A DNA stretch of 16,856 nucleotides. It comes from Chrysochromulina parva. Lineage: Eukaryota; Haptophyta; Prymnesiales; Chrysochromulinaceae. The DNA lies in contig PJAB01001146.1 of the NCBI GenBank assembly GCA_002887195.1, positions 1 through 16,856 on the forward strand. The letters are read 5' to 3'. The position numbers and the translations under genes are program-made. Below the pieces are notes generated by a model. The model made no database searches, was not told the origin of the DNA, and saw only the letters and a program-made list of their open reading frames with translations. Positions 6,698 to 15,364 of this stretch are shown piece after piece (the first letter of the stretch is position 1; each line of letters begins with the position of its first letter).

Positions 6698-9600
6698 ATG
6701 CCTCTTGAGATCACGCACCCTCGTCCCGTTTCCATGGTGGCATCACTACCGAGCCCTCTCGCCGCCTCGCGCCCGGGCTTGACGCATGACATGGCTCCGA
6801 CGGACATGTCGCGCGAGCCGCTCGAGTCGGGCTCGCCCGACATCAAGGTGTGCATGCCCAACCCGCACTGCATGAACGAGGTGCAGGCACATACAACGCT
6901 GGTCACCGTGATCGAGAAGAGCCTCAAGGACCAGCTTCTGAACACAGTCGTGGGGCACGAGAGACCCGACCTGCCCAAAACGTCAAAGGAGACCGTCAAG
7001 ATGCAGAAACGCTTCGGGTCCGCGCCTCGACTGGCCTGCATCCACTTCCTCACCCTGATGCTGGTGGGCTTCACCAGCGCACAGACCTCGCCGTCGCCGC
7101 CATCTCCGCCCCCACCCTCACCCTCACCACCTCCACCCTCGCCATCTCCGCCCCCACCCTCGCCGCCGCCGCCGCCCTCGCCCTCGCCGCCGCCCCCCTC
7201 GCCCTCGCCGCCGCCGCCACTGCCACCACCACCGTCACCACCATCGCCTCCGTCGCCACCATCGCCACCATCACCGCCACCGCCACCATCACCACCACCA
7301 TCGCCACCAACGCCACCCTCGCGCCCGCCAGCACAGCCGCCCAGCCCAGCTCAGCCTGGCTGGGCGCTCGTTGCACCCCAAGGTCGACGGAGGTACCCTC
7401 CCCCACGGAACTATGCGCAAGACCTCATACCTGGCGGATACCCGACGGCGTTCACCCCACCCAACTGCTCAGTACCAGGGCGAGTGGGATGCATCGCCAT
7501 GCCCAGGCCTGCCCGCGCCAATCCCGCACCAGGAACCAGAGCTGTGCCCTTACCGCCAGCGTGCTCCTTGCCCTCCGAGCCAGGATGCCTGAGGCTTCCC
7601 AAGCCCTTGGCAAGGACAGGGGGCGAGCCGCTGGGCAGCACTGAGATTGTGATACAATTTGTGGAAAGCAGCTCCGTACTGGGCAGCTCGTTCACAACCT
7701 CGATCGCGGCGGCGGATGTGGACGGCGACGGTGACCTGGACGTGCTTCTTGGGAACCAGGGCAGTCCCAGCCGAGTGCTGCTCAACGCGGGCAACGGCAG
7801 CTTCCCGACGAGCATCGAGCTGCCAGGCGGCAACGCGACCACCAGCTCGATCGCGGCGGCGGACGTGGACGGCGACGGCGACCTCGACGTGCTGCTTGGG
7901 AACCAGGGCAGTCCCAGCCGAGTGCTGCTCAACGCGGGCAACGGTAGCTTCCCGACGAGCATCGAGCTGCCAGGCGGCAGTGCGTCTACACGTTCAATGG
8001 CGGCGGCAGACGTGGACGGCGACGGCGACCTTGACGTGCTGCTTGGGAACGATGGCACCAGCCGAGTGCTGCTCAACGCGGGCAACGGTAGCTTCCCGAC
8101 GAGCATCGAGCTGCCCGGCGGCATCACGAACACGCGTGCGATCGCGGCAGCGGACGTGGACGGTGACGGCGACCTGGACGTACTGATTGGGATCTTTAAC
8201 AGTCCTAGTCGAGTGCTGCTCAACGCGGGCGGCGGCAGCTTCCCAACGAGCATCGAGCTGCCCGGTGGCAGCGCGCCTACGCTAGCGATCGCGGCGGCGG
8301 ACGTGGACGGTGATGGCGACCTCGACGTGCTGCTTGGGAACCAGGGCAGTCCCAGCCGAGTTCTGCTCAACGCGGGCAACGGCAGCTTCCCGACGAGCAT
8401 CGAGATGCCTGGCGGCACCACGAACACGCGTGCGATCGCGGCGGCGGATGTGGACGGTGACGGCGACCTTGACGTGCTGCTTGGAAACGAGGGAAACTTC
8501 CCCAACCGAGTGCTGCTCAACGCGGGCGATGGCACTTTCCCGATGAGCATCACGCTACCTGGTGGCAGCGCGTTAACGCGCTCAATCGCGGCGGCGGATG
8601 TGGATGGCGACGGCAACCTGGACGTGTTGGTTGGAAACCCTGGCACCTGTCGATTGCTGTACAATGTGGGCGGCCGCGGCAGCTTCCCGACGAGCACTGA
8701 GCTGCCCGGTGGCAGCGCGAACGTGTGGTCACTCGCGGCGGCGGATGTGGACGGCGATGGCGATCTGGATGTGTTGCTTGGCATCTCTTCTGGTTTCAGT
8801 CCCAGCCGAGTGCTTGTCAACGCGGGCGACGGCAGCTTCCCGACAAGCATCGAGCTGCCTGGCGGCAGCATGCTGACGCGTTTGGTCGTGGCGGCGGATT
8901 TGGACGGCGACGGCGACCTCGACGTGCTCCTTGCGACCAACGGCATCGGAACGCCCACAGTCGCACCTTGTGGATTACATGACCGGAGCCGAGTGCTGCT
9001 CAACGCAGGCGGCGGCACCTTCCCGACAAGCATCGAGCTGCCCGGCGACACCGCGTCTAGTTCGATCGCGGCTGCGGATGTTGATGGCGACGGCGACCTG
9101 GACGTGCTCCTTGGGAACTTTGGCAGTCCCAGCCGAGTGCTGCTCAACGCGGGCAACGGTAGCTTCCCGAAGAGCATCGAGCTGCCCGGCGGCACCGCCA
9201 ACACGCAGTCGATCGCGGCAGCGGACGTGGACAACGATGGCGACCTGGACGTGCTGCTTGGGAACGAGGGCAGTCCCAGCCGAGTGCTGCTCAACGCGGG
9301 CAACGGCAGCTTCCCGACGAGCATCGAGCTGCCCGGCGGCATCACGAACACGCGCTGGATCGCGGTGGCGGATGTGGACGGTGATGGCGACCTCGACGTG
9401 CTGCTTGGGAACCAGGGCAGTCCCAGCCGAGTGCTGCTCAACGCGGGCAACGGCAGCTTCCCGACGAGCATCGAGCTGCCTGGCGGCACCGCCAACACGC
9501 GCTCGATCGCTGCGGCGGACGTGGACGGCGATGGCGACCTGGATGTGCTTCTTGGGATCACCGGCAGTCCCAGCCGAGTGCTGCTCAACGTGGGCGGCGG

Positions 9601-12600
9601 TGGTAGCTTTTTGACGAGCACCGAGCTGCCCGTTGGCAGCGCGCCGACGCTAGCGATCGCGGCAGCGGATGTGGACGGCGACGGCTACCTGGACGTGCTC
9701 CTTGGGAACAATGGCAGTCCCAGCCAAGTGCTGCCCTTCATCATGTGCTCCAAACCTGGCACTGCACGCAGCCGCTTTGGCAACGGATGCGTCCCCTGCC
9801 CAGCTCCGTCGTCGCGCCGTGATGACGCTTTCGATGTCTGCTACGAGTGCGACGAGCACAGCCAGGTCGATGCCGGCTCCGGCGCGTGCGCCGCTTGCCC
9901 GGCAGGCAGCGAACGCTTCCATGGCGCAACCAGGTGCACGCGCTGCCCCGCGGGCAAGCGTCAGTCGGTCACGGGCACCGCCTGCATCGAATGTTCTCCG
10001 GGTGGGTATGTTGGCTTCCAGGGCCTCTTTGATCCAACGTCGTGCTTACCCTGCCTCCCTGGCTCGTACAACCCGACATTTGGTGCGAGCGCATGCATGC
10101 CCTGTGCGCCCGCTACCTTCTCATCCAACTTGCGCTCGGCCACGTGCTCAGCCTGCCCTCGCGGCGGCTTCTGCCCCATGGCTGGCGCAGCCGCCCTGAG
10201 CCTGACCTTCTCAGCGTGCCCAGCTGGGACCTACAACCCGGACATGGGAACGTCGACGAATACCTCTTGCCTCTCTTGCCCCGCTGGTACAGCCAACCCC
10301 GTGCCCCAATCCATTGCGGTCACGGCTTGCAAAGCGTGCCTTCCTGGTGCATATGCTAGGCAAAATGGCACGGCAATTTGCGACCTCTGCCCAACAGGCA
10401 CGTTCGTGTCGACGTCGGGCAACAGCGCCTGCGAGCCGTGCACCAGGGGCTATCTGTGCGTCGAGGGCGCGAGCGCGCCGCAGCCCTGCCCAGGCGGCAC
10501 GTATGCCAACCAGACCGTGCTCAGCCTCCAGGGCTATCTTTCCTCGCTCAACGATTGCATCGCGTGCCCACAGGGCACGAGCTGCTCCGTCGGCTCCGTC
10601 GAGCCCTCTCTGTGTGCAGTGGGTACATTCAACCCGGCTTTTGGACGGGCATCGTGCGACAAGTGCCCGGGCGGCCAATACCAAGATGTGGAAGGCTCGA
10701 TCGTCTGCAAGCGGTGCGACCACGGCTCGTTCTGTATCGAGGGGTCCGCGGTACCGCGCCCCTGCAGCGCGGGCACCTACTCCAATGCGACGAATCTGAC
10801 GAGCGCCGGTGGGTGCACGCCCGCCGCCCCGGGCTACTTCGCACCCACGGGCAGCGTGCAGCAGTTCGCGTGCGTTGCCGGCACAGTGGCGTCCATGAGC
10901 GGCTTGGGGTCGTGCGTCAGGTGCGCAGCGGGCTCCTTCCAAGAGTTAGCTGGTCAGACGTCGTGCAACCCGTGCACGCCCGGATACTACTGCGCCGAGG
11001 GTGCCGCCACCCCTGTGCCGTGCCCTCGCGGCAAGTACAATAATCGGACGGGCCTCGAGTCCGCGGAGGGCTGCGTGCCGGTCGGCTTTGGCTATTGGGC
11101 TCCGACGGGGAGTGAGTTCCCCATCTCATGCCCGTCGGGCTTCTATTGTCCTGGGTACTTCAACGACAACGTGACGTTCGGCTCCCAGCCCATCATTCTC
11201 CCATCGGGCGGGCTCACCCCGGTGGTCGCGGTCGAGACGCAGACGGTCGAGACGGTCACAGGCTCTATCTCGCTCAACGCGCCACTCTCATTTTTCTTGA
11301 ACGACACAGCCCTGCAGCTCCAGTATCGACAGACCCTCGCCGCGCAGCTCGGCATTCCGTGGCAGGACCTGCAGATCGACTTTTCGGCGACTCCGCCGTC
11401 AGCTGGGCGTCGGCTACAGACTAGCTCTACCGTCCTCACGTACACCATCGTTCGGACGATGACCACGAATCCGAACGCTCTGCCCCCGAGCACCAATTCC
11501 AGCAACGCCACCACGAGCGATCCACCCGTCGTGGCCCCATCTTTTGCTCTCAACAACCTCGATTCCGCGGTCATCGGAGCCGCTCTCGGTGTCTCTGTGG
11601 CCGCCCTCGTGGCACCCACCGCAACCGTGGTCCAGCAGACCATGACTGTCATTCGAGAGCGCGTGTGCCCCAGGGGCTTCTGGTGCACCGCCGGGCTTGA
11701 GGTGGCGTGCGAGCAGGGTTTCTACAACCCGAACACAAACGCAGCCAGCCAAACAGCCTGCGTGCGCTGCCCCGAGTTCTCAACCACCAACGGCACCGCA
11801 TCCACCAACGTCAGCCAATGCCTGTGCCAAGAGAGCTTCGTGCAGCAGCTCGATGCAGCGGGCACTGCCCGATGCGTCTGTGCGCCTGGCCGCGAGCTCA
11901 TCGGCGGCGTGCGCTGCGACGCGTGCAAGACCGGCACGTACAAGGACTGGATGGGCGAAAACGCCTTACGCAACCCTCTTGGCCCCCCAAAGTGCCTCGC
12001 ATGCCCTGTGCCTCAGACGACCACTGTGCAGGAAGGCGCCGACTCGGTATCCCAATGCGTGTGCGTCGTGGGCACGTTCGCTAGTCTGACGCGCGCCGAG
12101 ATGAGGCGGGTCACCAACGATAGCAGCAACGTCCCAGCAGATGCCTTCGAGTGTTTGCCATGTGCGAGCATCCAGGCGAATGTTAACGTGGAGATGACCA
12201 ACTGCACCGCGCCGGGCGTCACGCTCGACACCATCCCCCTCGCGCCGGGTCACTGGCGTCAATCCCCGAGGGCGCGGTACGTGCGAGTGTGTGACTTCGA
12301 GGAGGCCTGTCTCGGCGGCGAGCTCGCGGGCGACGCGTCGTGCCTGGACGGTCACACCGGGCCGCTGTGCGATCTCTGTGTGAAGGATCCGCTGCACTTT
12401 GGCGGTCGCGGAGCACCTTGCCAAAGGTGCTCCGACTTGGGCGACCCTGTGGTGACGATCGCCTTATACGCTGTTGTCGGCGTGGTGGTTCTTGTCGCCA
12501 TCGTGCTGGTCACAGCCATTTGCAAGCGCAGAGGGGTGCTCTCGACGGTGACAAAGACGGAAGGGTGTGTTGAAGACAAGGTTCGAGTGGCAACTGGCGC

Positions 12601-14533
12601 ATTGAAGACGGCCATAAAGACGGAAGCGATTGAACTGGTGAAGAAAGCTTTCGGGCTTTCGGATGCAACTTTGGCAAGGTTGGCAGCCGTCAAGGCTAAG
12701 GCCGAATCACTTTTGGCGTTCATCGCATCACAAGTGGCGGATCTCGGAGTCAAGACCCGGATTTTGCTCTCGCTCTTCCAGGTGGTCTCGCAGATGGGCG
12801 TGAGCTTTAACATAACGTACCCCTCCTTCTACATTGACGTCCTCGATATCCTCAAGGGCATCAACATTCCTATCGACTTGTTGCCCTTTGGCTGTGTCTT
12901 TCCATGGCTCAATAACTTCTTCTTCGACTTTATCCTGAAGACGGCCACGCCTTTGGCACTCGTGCTGCTGCTAGCATTCTTGAGCAAAGTCTTTCGCGCA
13001 CGCTCTGGCAGTGCGGAGGGCGCCCACGTGAGTCTTTGCGCGTTCCTCGCTGATGCATGCTCGGATCTGTGGTTCTTCATCATATTCCTCATGTACCCAA
13101 GCTGCTCTTCCATGACCTTCATGTTCTTCATGCGCGAAGAGTATGAAGAGCCGGGGGAGGTGTACGTGGACCTGATGCGAGCCGACCGCTCAATCAATCG
13201 TGATGAGCCTGTCTACCAGGGCTTCACCGCGTACGCCCTCATCATGGTCGCCATCTACCCGATCGGTGTGCCCGCCCTCTACGGGCTCATGTTCCATCGT
13301 GCGCGCCACCAGCTTCTCGAGATGCGCCGCATCGAGCTCACCGGGGAGACGGACTTTGCGCTCGCGAAGCTCGGGGCGGAGTCCGCTGCTACCCCTGAGG
13401 AGACGGACGAAATGGTGCGGAGAGCCATGGAGGTGCATGAGGAAAACCGCAGAGCCCTCGCAAAGCTACGTGGCGAGCTGCCAACGACGCTGCGCAAGTT
13501 GACCGCTGGCTACGAGCTCCGCACATACTGGTTCGAGGTCTTTGAATGCGTGCGCAAGATCGGGCTCATCGGGCTCCCCATATTCTTTCCGGTGGGGTCG
13601 CCGGCACAGCTCATCTTTGGGCTGATCATCTGCTTCCTGTCGTATGGCGCCTACTGCGTCTGCTCTCCCTACATAAAAGATCAGGACGACTTCCTTGCAC
13701 AGGTGGCGCAGTTCGTCATCTTCTTCTCGTTGGTGGGCTCCTTGGTGACTAATGCCTTCCCCGACGATCCGGTCATGTCGATTGCGCTCCCAGGGCTCCT
13801 CTCTGTACCCGTGATCCTCACCTTCATCTTCCAATCACCATTGCTCGAGCAGCTGCGTAGCTTCACAGAGCCCGATGATCAGGGCAACGTCGGCCTGGCT
13901 GGCCATTGGATCCTCGCCTTCCGTTACCACATCGTTCGGATCACAGATAGGCTCATCGGCGCAGTCAATCAAGAAGATGCACAGTCAGAAACACGTGCCA
14001 AGTGGCGCCAGCAAGGTTCCGCCTCTCTACACGTCTTCAAGGGGCGTGGCTACAAATGGCATGGCTCCAAATGGCTTGGCCTCTTCAAGAGGAAGGGCAC
14101 CAGCCACGTCAAGCCAGGGTCTATGACCCACATGCCTGCCACTACGGAGGGGGTGGCCGTGACCATGGTGCAGCAGCCGGGCATGGTGCCTTTCACGCGG
14201 GAGGGCATGCGGGACACCCTCTCGGTCGAGAGCGGGAGCCCTGATGGTAGCAGCCCTGCTCGTCGACTACAGGTGGAGCTCGAGATGGCTCGAGCGCGGG
14301 CAGAGCTCGAATCAGCTGCTGCCGCCGCCCGGCTGCAGCTCGGAGCACACGCCAAGGCCAAGGAGATGGGCAGCAAGCTCAAGGCAAAGGCCAAGAATGC
14401 GGCTTCCGATCGGGCTCGTGCAGTACTGCTGGTGCAGGTATCTTCTGCAGAGGACGATGCACCTGGTACAGTAGCCTGGGTTACGGTTACGAAGGTCGCC
14501 TCACCTGACATCTGTCGAGCGTCGAGCGACTGA
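6698..14533 (+). CDS. Giant multi-domain surface receptor (Ser-Pro stalk, FG-GAP repeats, GCC2/GCC3 Cys repeats, TRP-like membrane core)
   Basis: Intronless frame of 2611 residues from ATG 6698; the frame is open to 6608 without an ATG. A classic signal peptide (MQKRFGSAPRLACIHFLTLM..., cleavage likely after TSA, about residue 128) starts at ATG 7001, so 7001 (2510 residues) is the main alternative. The codons of 6698-7000 look coding, so I keep the longer form. Order: Ser-Pro stalk about 130-220; 14 FG-GAP/VCBS repeats about 333-1015 with the calcium motif DVDGDGDLD; Cys-rich ephrin-receptor-like GCC2/GCC3 repeats about 1016-1488; a folded module about 1490-1650 containing GRRL; a second Cys-rich block about 1653-1915; a first membrane segment about 1918-1941; a loop with GVKTRILLSLFQVV near 2018-2035, typical of algal TRP-like receptors; about six to seven more membrane segments between 2072 and 2383, with a charged helical loop about 2205-2268; a cytoplasmic tail with coiled coil about 2523-2571. 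The hydrophobic stretch near nt 11567-11630 lies inside the ectodomain and is probably not a membrane segment. The likely role is adhesion or sensing at the cell surface; the ligand is unknown. Confidence 0.85.
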   Translation: MPLEITHPRPVSMVASLPSPLAASRPGLTHDMAPTDMSREPLESGSPDIKVCMPNPHCMNEVQAHTTLVTVIEKSLKDQLLNTVVGHERPDLPKTSKETVKMQKRFGSAPRLACIHFLTLMLVGFTSAQTSPSPPSPPPPSPSPPPPSPSPPPPSPPPPPSPSPPPPSPSPPPPLPPPPSPPSPPSPPSPPSPPPPPSPPPSPPTPPSRPPAQPPSPAQPGWALVAPQGRRRYPPPRNYAQDLIPGGYPTAFTPPNCSVPGRVGCIAMPRPARANPAPGTRAVPLPPACSLPSEPGCLRLPKPLARTGGEPLGSTEIVIQFVESSSVLGSSFTTSIAAADVDGDGDLDVLLGNQGSPSRVLLNAGNGSFPTSIELPGGNATTSSIAAADVDGDGDLDVLLGNQGSPSRVLLNAGNGSFPTSIELPGGSASTRSMAAADVDGDGDLDVLLGNDGTSRVLLNAGNGSFPTSIELPGGITNTRAIAAADVDGDGDLDVLIGIFNSPSRVLLNAGGGSFPTSIELPGGSAPTLAIAAADVDGDGDLDVLLGNQGSPSRVLLNAGNGSFPTSIEMPGGTTNTRAIAAADVDGDGDLDVLLGNEGNFPNRVLLNAGDGTFPMSITLPGGSALTRSIAAADVDGDGNLDVLVGNPGTCRLLYNVGGRGSFPTSTELPGGSANVWSLAAADVDGDGDLDVLLGISSGFSPSRVLVNAGDGSFPTSIELPGGSMLTRLVVAADLDGDGDLDVLLATNGIGTPTVAPCGLHDRSRVLLNAGGGTFPTSIELPGDTASSSIAAADVDGDGDLDVLLGNFGSPSRVLLNAGNGSFPKSIELPGGTANTQSIAAADVDNDGDLDVLLGNEGSPSRVLLNAGNGSFPTSIELPGGITNTRWIAVADVDGDGDLDVLLGNQGSPSRVLLNAGNGSFPTSIELPGGTANTRSIAAADVDGDGDLDVLLGITGSPSRVLLNVGGGGSFLTSTELPVGSAPTLAIAAADVDGDGYLDVLLGNNGSPSQVLPFIMCSKPGTARSRFGNGCVPCPAPSSRRDDAFDVCYECDEHSQVDAGSGACAACPAGSERFHGATRCTRCPAGKRQSVTGTACIECSPGGYVGFQGLFDPTSCLPCLPGSYNPTFGASACMPCAPATFSSNLRSATCSACPRGGFCPMAGAAALSLTFSACPAGTYNPDMGTSTNTSCLSCPAGTANPVPQSIAVTACKACLPGAYARQNGTAICDLCPTGTFVSTSGNSACEPCTRGYLCVEGASAPQPCPGGTYANQTVLSLQGYLSSLNDCIACPQGTSCSVGSVEPSLCAVGTFNPAFGRASCDKCPGGQYQDVEGSIVCKRCDHGSFCIEGSAVPRPCSAGTYSNATNLTSAGGCTPAAPGYFAPTGSVQQFACVAGTVASMSGLGSCVRCAAGSFQELAGQTSCNPCTPGYYCAEGAATPVPCPRGKYNNRTGLESAEGCVPVGFGYWAPTGSEFPISCPSGFYCPGYFNDNVTFGSQPIILPSGGLTPVVAVETQTVETVTGSISLNAPLSFFLNDTALQLQYRQTLAAQLGIPWQDLQIDFSATPPSAGRRLQTSSTVLTYTIVRTMTTNPNALPPSTNSSNATTSDPPVVAPSFALNNLDSAVIGAALGVSVAALVAPTATVVQQTMTVIRERVCPRGFWCTAGLEVACEQGFYNPNTNAASQTACVRCPEFSTTNGTASTNVSQCLCQESFVQQLDAAGTARCVCAPGRELIGGVRCDACKTGTYKDWMGENALRNPLGPPKCLACPVPQTTTVQEGADSVSQCVCVVGTFASLTRAEMRRVTNDSSNVPADAFECLPCASIQANVNVEMTNCTAPGVTLDTIPLAPGHWRQSPRARYVRVCDFEEACLGGELAGDASCLDGHTGPLCDLCVKDPLHFGGRGAPCQRCSDLGDPVVTIALYAVVGVVVLVAIVLVTAICKRRGVLSTVTKTEGCVEDKVRVATGALKTAIKTEAIELVKKAFGLSDATLARLAAVKAKAESLLAFIASQVADLGVKTRILLSLFQVVSQMGVSFNITYPSFYIDVLDILKGINIPIDLLPFGCVFPWLNNFFFDFILKTATPLALVLLLAFLSKVFRARSGSAEGAHVSLCAFLADACSDLWFFIIFLMYPSCSSMTFMFFMREEYEEPGEVYVDLMRADRSINRDEPVYQGFTAYALIMVAIYPIGVPALYGLMFHRARHQLLEMRRIELTGETDFALAKLGAESAATPEETDEMVRRAMEVHEENRRALAKLRGELPTTLRKLTAGYELRTYWFEVFECVRKIGLIGLPIFFPVGSPAQLIFGLIICFLSYGAYCVCSPYIKDQDDFLAQVAQFVIFFSLVGSLVTNAFPDDPVMSIALPGLLSVPVILTFIFQSPLLEQLRSFTEPDDQGNVGLAGHWILAFRYHIVRITDRLIGAVNQEDAQSETRAKWRQQGSASLHVFKGRGYKWHGSKWLGLFKRKGTSHVKPGSMTHMPATTEGVAVTMVQQPGMVPFTREGMRDTLSVESGSPDGSSPARRLQVELEMARARAELESAAAAARLQLGAHAKAKEMGSKLKAKAKNAASDRARAVLLVQVSSAEDDAPGTVAWVTVTKVASPDICRASSD
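7086..7360 (+). repeat. Ser-Pro low-complexity (extensin-like) coding repeat
   Basis: About 90 residues made almost only of SPPPP, SPSPP and SPP units follow directly after the predicted signal-peptide cleavage point. In plants and algae such Ser-Pro runs are hydroxylated and glycosylated into rigid rods linked to the cell wall or scales. Here it would hold the propeller domains away from the N-terminus. Confidence 0.85.
7695..9740 (+). repeat. Tandem array of 14 FG-GAP/VCBS coding repeats (~141 bp each)
   Basis: Fourteen units of about 47 codons follow the scheme SIAAADVDGDGDLDVLLGN, spacer, SPSRVLLNAGNGSFPTSIEL. Units 3 and 7 are slightly shorter or altered, 9 carries an insertion of about 10 residues, and 14 is cut short before the Cys-rich region. 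Most units carry the D-x-D-x-D-G-x-x-D calcium site and an N-G-S sequon. Several units share tens of identical bases (for example within 7770-7830, 7910-7970, 9280-9340 and 9415-9475), which implies recent duplication or gene conversion. Seven such repeats make one beta-propeller, so fourteen fit two. Confidence 0.9.
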
Positions 14534-14871
14534 CACTGTGCCGAAAACCTGATGAGCGACCAGCACCTGTGGCTGGCCTATGGCTGGCCAACGAGGAGGG
14601 CGTCCGAAGGGGGGGCGTGGGGCCCCTAAGCGGGGGACTGAGAGGGGAGCCGGTTGGCGAAACCACTACGCAGCACCCACCCGCCCACCCGTGCGCGTGA
14701 GTGGGTCACGTACGAGGCCAACCAAGGGTTTTGTCAAGGGTTTTGTGTCGTGTTGGATCCGGCGTGCAGAGCCGTGCCACGAGTTGCAAGGAGTCCTGGG
14801 GGTAGCCGTAGGGCGACCGATGGGATCTGTGGGAACTGGGAAGCAGCGCGGAGCGCGCCGCCGGCGCCATT

Positions 14872-15012
14872 CCCCACTGTGTTGAAACACCAGAGGGTAA
14901 CTACCTGAGTAATGAACCCCCCCCAAGGTCAAAATCTGCGCCCCACTGTGTTGAAACACCATAGGGTAACTACCTGAGTAGTGAAACCCTCCCCCAAGGT
15001 CAGAACCTTGCG
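14872..15012. repeat. Direct tandem duplication of a ~70-bp unit with an internal stem-loop
   Basis: Copy 1 is 14872-14940 and copy 2 is 14941-15012. They agree through CCCCACTGTGTTGAAACACC and again from GGGTAACTACCTGAGTA, with small differences in the C-run and the tail. Copy 2 can fold as AGGGT-A-ACTAC, loop CTGA, GTAGT-GAA-ACCCT (14963-14990). Copy 1 has lost part of this pairing. Confidence 0.75.
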
Positions 15013-15151
15013 CCCTCTCCCGGGACGGCAGTCGAGTTCTGTGACGTGTGAGTGTCGACCGCCGGCGTGTCTGCTGGAGGGTTCGTCACGACAGACTCAT
15101 GAGACACAAATTCCCGGCGCTTAGTTTTCTGTCACATTACGTTACAGTACC

Positions 15152-15192
15152 TCGTAGTACAACTGTCTCGTACTACGATCGAGGCCTCGATC
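15152..15192. repeat. Perfect hairpin next to a 16-bp palindrome
   Basis: TCGTAGTAC (15152-15160) and GTACTACGA (15170-15178) are exact reverse complements around a 9-nt loop. The hairpin overlaps by two bases the perfect palindrome GATCGAGGCCTCGATC (15177-15192). This lies about 170-210 bp downstream of the ankyrin gene stop. Confidence 0.6.
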
Positions 15193-15364
15193 GACGTACA
15201 ACCGCCGGATCTGCGTGCGACCCACCGGCCAAAATTTCCCACGCTCTCACATTTACGGAGTACGCCGTGCAAAAGCATCAGAGAGCGTTGAGAATTACCA
15301 TCGAATTCGAGCGTGCGAGACGGGAGGGAGCTCGCGCGGCCGCCGCGCATCCAGCAACGAGGCG

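Larger units (their letters stand above)
14534..15364. other. Convergent 3' spacer with duplicated unit and hairpins
   Basis: This lies between the stop codons of the receptor (14533) and the minus-strand ankyrin gene (15365). It contains short direct repeats (TGGCTGGCC twice near 14570-14590, AAGGGTTTTGT twice near 14725-14747), the duplicated ~70-bp unit (14872-15012), and a hairpin with an adjacent palindrome (15152-15192). On the minus strand a TGTAA (15142-15146) lies about 220 nt beyond the ankyrin stop. Frames of about 100 codons occur here but look non-coding. Confidence 0.5.

Noticed and set aside
6451..7074. Minus-strand frame of 207 codons overlapping the receptor start
   Set aside because: It covers the TATA-containing AT-rich promoter and the antisense of a coding-like plus frame; no domain or coherent composition.
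7411..9621. Long minus-strand frame (736 codons) as a gene
   Set aside because: It is a shadow of the tandem FG-GAP repeat on the plus strand; its protein is a monotonous Ser/Pro/Leu repeat with no recognisable domain.
14580..14885. Plus-strand 101-codon frame in the convergent spacer
   Set aside because: Arg/Gly-rich composition, no domain, and it runs into the duplicated non-coding unit.
14872..15012. CRISPR-like array
   Set aside because: Only two adjacent copies without spacers, in a eukaryotic context.
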